A DNA stretch of 9,909 nt from positions 1 through 9,909 of the forward strand of contig JAISLV010000070.1 in NCBI GenBank assembly GCA_031277075.1, in the 5' to 3' direction. How positions within the stretch are numbered: the stretch's first letter is position 1; each line of letters starts with the position of its first letter. The DNA comes from Endomicrobium sp. (GTDB taxonomy: Bacteria > Elusimicrobiota > Endomicrobiia > Endomicrobiales > Endomicrobiaceae). The notes under the pieces are model-generated. The model was not told the origin of the DNA. It was given only the letters and a program-made list of their open reading frames with translations, and did no database searches. Below are positions 5,642 to 9,909 of this stretch, piece by piece. Both the position numbers and the translations under genes were made by a program.

Positions 5642-6514
5642 GCCAAAAAGATTAAACAAATTGCGATTTACGGAAAAGGAGGAATAGGAAAATCTACAAC
5701 TACGTCAAACATTAGCGCGGCATTGTCTAGGCTTGGCTATAAGGTAATGCAGTTTGGATGCGACCCTAAAAGCGATTCTACAAATACTCTTCGTCTTGGC
5801 AAATACATCCCGACTGTTCTTGACACATTAAGAGAAAAACCAAACGTAAAGGCAAGCGAAGTTATTTATACGGGCTTTAACGGAATTTTTTGCGTAGAAG
5901 CGGGAGGACCTGCGCCGGGAGTAGGATGCGCGGGAAGAGGAATTACCACAGCCGTCCAGCTTTTTAAACAGCAGCGCGTTTTTGAAGAGCTTGATTTGGA
6001 TTATGTAATATTTGACGTTTTAGGAGACGTCGTGTGCGGCGGATTTGCCGTGCCGATAAGAGAAGGCATAGCCGAACATGTTTTTACGGTTTCTTCGTCA
6101 GATTTTATGGCTGTATACGCGGCAAACAATTTATTTAACGGAATAAAAAAATATTCTAACGCAGGCGGCGCTCTTTTGGGCGGGGTAATAGCAAATTCTA
6201 TCAATAAGCCATATGCCAAAGACATTATTGACGATTTTGTTTTACAGACGAAAACGCAGGTGGTAGAATACGTGCCGCGTTCCGTTACGGTAACGCAAAG
6301 CGAACTTCAAGGGAAAACTACAATTGAAGCCGCTCCCGATTCTGCTCAAGCAAAAATTTATTTAAACCTTGCAAAAAAAATAGCCGAACACGAAGTTTCA
6401 AAAACGCCCGAACCTTTAAGCGTATCGGAACTTAGACAGTGGGCGGCAAAATGGGCTGACCATCTGCTAGCTCTTGAAACAGGCACTATGGAAACGCCCG
6501 GAGCGGGACTATAA
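5639..6514 (+). CDS. nifH: NifH-family iron protein, group IV type
   Basis: A homodimeric MgATP-driven reductase with a shared 4Fe-4S cluster that passes electrons to a nitrogenase-type catalytic partner. Seen in 291 residues: P-loop GKGGIGKS (12-19), [10 protein letters not shown] (40-49), cluster ligand Cys97 in GVGCAGRG with Arg100 (the residue ADP-ribosylated in some diazotrophs), and ligand Cys133 in [12 protein letters not shown]. All needed residues are intact. [25 protein letters not shown] sequence and the long tail with [22 protein letters not shown] fit the divergent group IV sequences more than classical diazotroph NifH. Alternatives are MarH of methylthio-alkane reductase, CfbC/NflH or BchL; NifB next door argues for an M-cluster-type enzyme. 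It ends the plus-strand run and no nifD or nifK follows. Confidence 0.92.
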   Translation: MAKKIKQIAIYGKGGIGKSTTTSNISAALSRLGYKVMQFGCDPKSDSTNTLRLGKYIPTVLDTLREKPNVKASEVIYTGFNGIFCVEAGGPAPGVGCAGRGITTAVQLFKQQRVFEELDLDYVIFDVLGDVVCGGFAVPIREGIAEHVFTVSSSDFMAVYAANNLFNGIKKYSNAGGALLGGVIANSINKPYAKDIIDDFVLQTKTQVVEYVPRSVTVTQSELQGKTTIEAAPDSAQAKIYLNLAKKIAEHEVSKTPEPLSVSELRQWAAKWADHLLALETGTMETPGAGL

Positions 6515-6517
6515 TAA

Positions 6518-6558
6518 CGGCTAACAAAGCCGCTAAAGGATAAGCAAAAACGCTTATC
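6518..6558 (+). other. Two small hairpins after nifH
   Basis: CGGCT-AACAA-AGCCG (6518-6532) and GATAAGC-AAAAAC-GCTTATC (6539-6558) follow the nifH stop closely. Neither has a downstream T run, so they are more likely to protect the transcript end or be repeat remnants than to terminate. Between them and the terminator at 6642 I see nothing further. Confidence 0.4.
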
Positions 6559-6641
6559 AGACGCCTGACAGAAACGCAACAAAATCTCTTGGGTAAAGCA
6601 AGCGGGCAGATTTTTTTGAAAAACGCTGCGAATATACCAAT

Positions 6642-6671
6642 AAAAAAACCCGCCGAGTTTAAATCGGCGGG
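6642..6671 (-). terminator. Bidirectional intrinsic terminator between nifH and cysK
   Basis: CCCGCCGA (6649-6656) pairs with TCGGCGGG (6664-6671) over a 7-base loop. Read on the minus strand the stem is followed by seven T (complement of 6642-6648), an ideal terminator for cysK, whose stop is 22 bases before it. On the plus strand it is preceded by A7 and followed by CTTTCTATTTT, so it can also stop nifH transcripts. Confidence 0.88.
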
Positions 6672-6692
6672 CTTTCTATTTTATATCTCTGT

Positions 6693-7628
6693 TTATTCTT
6701 CGCTAAAAAGCGGCGTAGATAAATATCTTTCGCCTGTATCAGGTAAAATAACCGCTATAGTTTTACCAGCGTTTTCTGGGCGTTTTGCAATTTCGGTAGC
6801 CGCGTATAAAGCCGCCCCCGACGATATTCCCACCAGCAAACCTTCGGCTTTTGCCGCCGCCCTGCCCGTTTTAAAAGCGTCTTCGTTTGAAACCGCAATT
6901 ATCTCGTCGTAAATTTTAGTATTTAAAGTGTCTGGAACAAAGCCCGCTCCTATGCCTTGAATTTTATGAGGACCGGGAGTCCCTTTTGACAAAACCGGCG
7001 AATCCGAAGGTTCTACGGCTATAACTTTTATATTCGGATTTTTTGATTTCAAATATTCACCCGCTCCGCTGATAGTTCCGCCAGTTCCTATGCCCGACAC
7101 AAAAAAATCAATTTTACCGTCTGTATCTTCCCAAATTTCAGGTCCTGTTGTGGCTTTGTGAATAGCGGGATTTGCAGGATTTACAAACTGTCCTGGAGTA
7201 AAAGAGTTAGGCGTTTCTTTTGCAAGTTCTTCGGCTTTGGCAATCGCGCCTTTCATGCCTTTTGCGCCTTCGGTAAGAACAAGTTCCGCCCCGTAAGCCT
7301 TGAGCAAATTTCTGCGCTCAATACTCATCGTTTCAGGCATTGTAAGAATTATTCTATACCCTCTAGAGGCAGCCACAGCCGCAAGCCCAATGCCAGTATT
7401 TCCGCTCGTCGGTTCTATAATTACCGATTCTTTTTTAAGCAGCCCTTTTGCTTCCGCGTCTTCTATCATAGCTTTTGCAATTCTGTCTTTCACGCTTCCT
7501 GCGGGATTAAAATACTCTAATTTTCCAATTACTTCAGCTTTAAGCCCGTTGATCTGTTCATAATTTTCTAACCTAAGCAAAGGCGTTTTTCCGATTAAAT
7601 CAGTAAGTTTGCTATAAACTTTAGACAT
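6693..7628 (-). CDS. cysK: Cysteine synthase A (O-acetylserine sulfhydrylase)
   Basis: Makes cysteine from O-acetylserine and sulfide. At 311 residues it is a normal-length fold-type II PLP enzyme. Seen: [22 protein letters not shown] with PLP Lys47, the substrate loop TSGNTG (74-79), phosphate loop GTGGT (181-185), GISSG (267-271), and [10 protein letters not shown] near the end. These are the canonical CysK forms, unlike the TAGNAG variant in the 3379-4290 paralogue, so this is the likely main cysteine synthase while the other serves transsulfuration. A strong AGGAGG (complement of 7633-7638) precedes the ATG by four bases. It has its own promoter at 7676-7704 and is convergent to nifH, so it is not part of the nif transcript. 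Confidence 0.95.
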   Translation of the reverse strand: MSKVYSKLTDLIGKTPLLRLENYEQINGLKAEVIGKLEYFNPAGSVKDRIAKAMIEDAEAKGLLKKESVIIEPTSGNTGIGLAAVAASRGYRIILTMPETMSIERRNLLKAYGAELVLTEGAKGMKGAIAKAEELAKETPNSFTPGQFVNPANPAIHKATTGPEIWEDTDGKIDFFVSGIGTGGTISGAGEYLKSKNPNIKVIAVEPSDSPVLSKGTPGPHKIQGIGAGFVPDTLNTKIYDEIIAVSNEDAFKTGRAAAKAEGLLVGISSGAALYAATEIAKRPENAGKTIAVILPDTGERYLSTPLFSEE

Positions 7629-7675
7629 GCTTCCTCCTTTTTTTGATTACAATACATATATGAAAGATATGATTA

Positions 7676-7704
7676 ATATTACAAAATATTTATCTTTCTG
7701 TCAA
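7676..7704 (-). promoter_or_regulatory. Sigma-70-type promoter of cysK
   Basis: On the minus strand, TTGACA (complement of 7699-7704) is a perfect -35 box, a 17-base spacer follows, then TAATAT (complement of 7676-7681, four of six consensus bases). A second TTGACA lies 15 bases further upstream (7714-7719) without an equally good -10. The leader to the cysK ATG is about 40-45 bases. Confidence 0.65.
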
Positions 7705-7742
7705 GCGGCTTTTTGTCAAAGGAGGCGCACTAAAACAAACCT

Positions 7743-7767
7743 GCCCCGTAGAGTTTAAATACGGGGC
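7743..7767 (-). terminator. Strong hairpin upstream of cysK, possible rpoD terminator
   Basis: GCCCCGTA (7743-7750) and TACGGGGC (7760-7767) form an 8-bp stem with a 9-base loop. On the minus strand it is followed by AGGTTTGTTTTAG, a broken T-rich tail, which would fit termination of the rpoD transcript before the cysK promoter. It is 240 bases after the rpoD stop. Confidence 0.45.
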
Positions 7768-7801
7768 TTTAGCAGACGAGCATTATAGGTTTTTAGAGAG
7801 A

Positions 7802-7819
7802 CCCTTTATGAATAAAGGG
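7802..7819. repeat. Short palindrome related to 3250-3266
   Basis: CCCTTTA and TAAAGGG pair over a TGAA loop. With its flank, read on the minus strand, ATTCCCCTTTAT...AAAGGGTC closely follows ATTCCCCTTTTAT...AAAGGGTC at 3246-3268, suggesting one family of dispersed palindromes. Confidence 0.45.
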
Positions 7820-8007
7820 GAATAACGGCAAAGAAAAATACTCAGCTGGCAAACCCGCCGCTCCTAACTGCGTCAGGTTTTTAGAGACAAGTCTGTATCT
7901 TTTTTAGTTCCAGCAGTTTTCTTAACAAACGGCAGCGTCAAAATGAGCGCAGATTTTTATCGCGGCGGCGAGTTGACTTGCAAATACGCCGCAATAATCG
8001 CTCAAGT

Positions 8008-9738
8008 TCAATCTAAATATTCGCGCAATGATTTGCTTCTTGTGGGATGCCTTAATTTTCTTATGGCTTTGGCTTCTATTTGTCTTACTCTTTCCCTAGT
8101 AACTCCGAACTTTTTTCCGACTTCTTCCAGCGTGCTTGGATAACCGACGCCTATGCCGTATCTTAAACTTATAATTTCGGCTTCTCTGGGAGTGAGAGTA
8201 TTCAACACTTTTTGCAGCTCAAGCTGCAATCTATACTGTTGTGTTTTTGCAACGGGGCTTGGGCTGTTATGGTCTTCTATAAAATCCTCTAAATGCGAAT
8301 CTTCTTCCTCGCCTACAGGCGTTGCAAGAGAAACAGGCTCTTGCATCATTTTTAATATTTTTCTTATTCTGTCGGTTGAAAGTTTTAAAGATTTAGCGTA
8401 TTCTTCTATCGTCGGTTCTCTGCCTATGTCTTGCTGAAATTTCTTTTTAACTTTTGTGAGTTTTGAAATAAGCTCTTTCATGTGTACGGGAATTCGTATT
8501 GTTCGGGCTTGGTCTGCGATAGCCCTGTTTATAGACTGCCGTATCCACCACGTCGCGTAAGTTGAAAATTTAAATCCTCTTTTCCACTCGAATTTCTCAA
8601 CCGCTTTTGACAATCCCAAATTGCCTTCCTGTATTAAATCTGAAAGCTCCAAATTGCTTATTCCGACATGCTTTTTTGCGATTGATACGACAAGCCTGAA
8701 ATTGGCTTCTATAAGTTTCATTTTGTCGCGGTGTATAACTTCTTCCAACACTCTTATTTTTCTGTCCGTCTCTATCATTTCTTCAGGCGTTATTACAAAA
8801 CCTTCTTTTAAGCTCGTCTGTTTTGCCAAAAGAGCGGATACTTTTTCAAGCTGTTCTTCCGCGCCGCTTACAGGGCAGCCCGTTTGCTTTTTAAAGTCTC
8901 CCGCGGAAAGTTTGCCCGCTTTATAATTTTTATAAAGAGCCTGAACTTTCGCCGTAGAATTTTTATATTTCCTCTCAAATCTTCTGAGTTCGTCTTTTAT
9001 TTCGTTAAGTTTTTGCGCGATAGTTTTTATCTTATTTATAAGCCTCTTAATTTTATCTTGGTTTAAATTCAGTCCCGTGATAAGAGTTATAACTTCCGAA
9101 CGCAAATCTTTAATTTTTCCCTCGTGTTTTTCTTTTTCTTTTGCCGATATTGATTTAAGTTTTAATTTTTCTTCGCTGCCGCCGATACTTTTTTCTATCT
9201 GGTTGATTTTTTGAACGGCTTTTTTTATCCGCACGCCCATACCGCGAAGCTGCGCCTGAGATTTTCTGCCTCTTGGCATAAGCTCTTTAGGCGTCATCTC
9301 CTGCTGGCTGATAAGAGTTTCCCAATTGCGTATTTCTTTTATTATTAGAGGAGATTCTAAGACTATAAATTTAAGTTTTTTTTCATTTTCTCTTATATTT
9401 TTTGCAAGCTCTACTTCTACGGTTCTTTCAAGCAAAGGCACTTTAGCCATTTCGCTCAAATACATTCTTACGGGATTTATATCTTCGTCTTCCGTCGTCA
9501 CTTTTACGGACTGCTCTACGGCTTCGCCCTCTTTTTTCTTAGCTTTGTCGGAAAGATATTCTTTATTGTCAATAACTTTTATGCCCAAATCTTCAAGCGT
9601 TACAAAAAAACTGTCAATTTTCTCAGCCTCAAAAGATTTCTGCGGAAGGCTCTTATTTATATCGTCATATGTAAGATAGCCCTGCTCTTTTCCGAAATCT
9701 ATCAACCCCTGAAAAGTGTCTTTTTTTGCCATATTCAT
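8008..9738 (-). CDS. rpoD: RNA polymerase primary sigma factor RpoD (sigma-70)
   Basis: The housekeeping sigma factor that directs core RNA polymerase to promoters. Its 576 residues carry all domains: region 1.1 (about 8-57, [16 protein letters not shown]), region 1.2 (about 86-115, [17 protein letters not shown]), a long charged, coiled-coil-rich non-conserved region (about 118-335), region 2 (about 338-420) with [26 protein letters not shown] and [10 protein letters not shown], region 3 (about 421-495), and region 4 (about 505-576) with the helix-turn-helix [20 protein letters not shown] and KLRHPTRS. The start at 9738 is chosen because AGGA lies eight bases before it and it overlaps the upstream stop as ATGA; an ATG two codons later is possible. 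Gene order after dnaG is the usual macromolecular-synthesis arrangement. Confidence 0.97.
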   Translation of the reverse strand: MNMAKKDTFQGLIDFGKEQGYLTYDDINKSLPQKSFEAEKIDSFFVTLEDLGIKVIDNKEYLSDKAKKKEGEAVEQSVKVTTEDEDINPVRMYLSEMAKVPLLERTVEVELAKNIRENEKKLKFIVLESPLIIKEIRNWETLISQQEMTPKELMPRGRKSQAQLRGMGVRIKKAVQKINQIEKSIGGSEEKLKLKSISAKEKEKHEGKIKDLRSEVITLITGLNLNQDKIKRLINKIKTIAQKLNEIKDELRRFERKYKNSTAKVQALYKNYKAGKLSAGDFKKQTGCPVSGAEEQLEKVSALLAKQTSLKEGFVITPEEMIETDRKIRVLEEVIHRDKMKLIEANFRLVVSIAKKHVGISNLELSDLIQEGNLGLSKAVEKFEWKRGFKFSTYATWWIRQSINRAIADQARTIRIPVHMKELISKLTKVKKKFQQDIGREPTIEEYAKSLKLSTDRIRKILKMMQEPVSLATPVGEEEDSHLEDFIEDHNSPSPVAKTQQYRLQLELQKVLNTLTPREAEIISLRYGIGVGYPSTLEEVGKKFGVTRERVRQIEAKAIRKLRHPTRSKSLREYLD

Positions 9739-9909
9739 TTACCCGATCCTTTTAACTTCTTCATCAGTTTATTATATTCGTCAATTATAGCGTCGTCTTT
9801 GGGAATTTTTCCATCAGCCATTAAAATAATATCTTTTTCAAGCACCACAAGCTTTTGCGTTATTTTTCTTTTTTCAATATCCCTTCAGTTCCTTCTTCTT
9901 GTATAAACA
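9735..9909 (-). CDS. dnaG: 3' end of upstream gene, probably dnaG primase, with apparent frameshift
   Basis: Minus-strand frame 9881-9735 encodes 48 residues, from [17 protein letters not shown] to [11 protein letters not shown], ending in a TGA that overlaps the rpoD ATG (ATGA), so translation is coupled. This is lysine-rich helical sequence of the kind that ends DnaG, and dnaG commonly precedes rpoD; the name rests mainly on that position. Upstream this frame meets a stop (9887-9885). A different frame, 9907-9881, reads FIQEEGTEG and would join it smoothly if the GGG at 9883-9881 were GGGG. Either the gene carries a one-base deletion or the base is a sequence error. The rest lies outside the window. 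Confidence 0.5.

Larger units (their letters stand above)
7629..8007. other. 379-base gap between rpoD and cysK
   Basis: It holds the cysK promoter and Shine-Dalgarno, the GC hairpin at 7743-7767, a second hairpin CCCTTTA-TGAA-TAAAGGG (7802-7819) similar to 3250-3266, and two copies of GGTTTTTAGAGA (7788 and 7876). The stretch 7830-8007 is GC-richer in patches (CCCGCCGCTCC, GCGGCGGCG), but I recognise no RNA gene or reading frame there. Confidence 0.6.

Noticed and set aside
6589..6912. Plus-strand frame after nifH as a possible extra nif gene
   Set aside because: It runs through the terminator hairpin and the 3' end of cysK in antisense; the protein is low-complexity and matches nothing.
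7158..7563. Plus-strand open frames opposite cysK
   Set aside because: They are antisense shadows of a well-supported cysK with no ribosome binding site or recognisable product.
7943..8143. A 66-codon plus-strand frame at the end of rpoD
   Set aside because: More than half overlaps the conserved region 4 of rpoD on the other strand, and no Shine-Dalgarno or domain is visible.

Overview
The window reads as a chromosomal piece from a low-to-moderate GC anaerobic bacterium. The gene set (a group IV-type nifH with a stand-alone nifB and nifX-like genes, and a dnaG-rpoD junction) and the codon use fit an Endomicrobium-like member of the Elusimicrobiota. This is a recognition-level inference from protein style and context; no marker RNA is present to confirm it.

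Layout. Positions 1-6514 are all plus strand: the 3' part of a methionine gamma-lyase-like PLP enzyme; a 0.7 kb non-coding block made almost wholly of repeats (936-1676); a small NifX-domain protein; a cystathionine gamma-lyase/synthase (mccB-like); a cystathionine beta-synthase-like enzyme (mccA-like); then a compact nifB - nifX-domain - nifH run. A bidirectional hairpin terminator at 6642-6671 separates this from a convergent minus-strand cysK (6693-7628), which has its own sigma-70 promoter. A 379-base gap with hairpins follows. Then come rpoD (8008-9738, minus) and the end of an upstream gene, probably dnaG, overlapping rpoD by ATGA and showing an apparent frameshift.

How the genes fit together. 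MccA and MccB homologues form a reverse transsulfuration pair (homocysteine to cystathionine to cysteine). The first gene may cleave methionine or other sulfur amino acids, and CysK makes cysteine from sulfide. Interleaved with them are NifB (radical SAM maker of the 8Fe-9S-carbide precursor), two NifX-fold cluster carriers and the NifH reductase. No nifD, nifK, nifE or nifN is present, and the run ends at nifH. The locus therefore supplies a reductase and the machinery for a nitrogenase-type cofactor inside a sulfur-amino-acid neighbourhood. That is compatible with a group IV nitrogenase whose catalytic subunits lie elsewhere, or with a nitrogenase-like sulfur enzyme of the methylthio-alkane reductase type. 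The sequence alone does not decide.

The most unusual non-coding content is the repeat block at 916-1614. It holds two copies of a MITE-like unit whose terminal hairpins show compensatory base changes, a five-unit tandem array of 24-bp hairpins, and a dispersed repeat that also forms the last codons of both PLP lyase genes.
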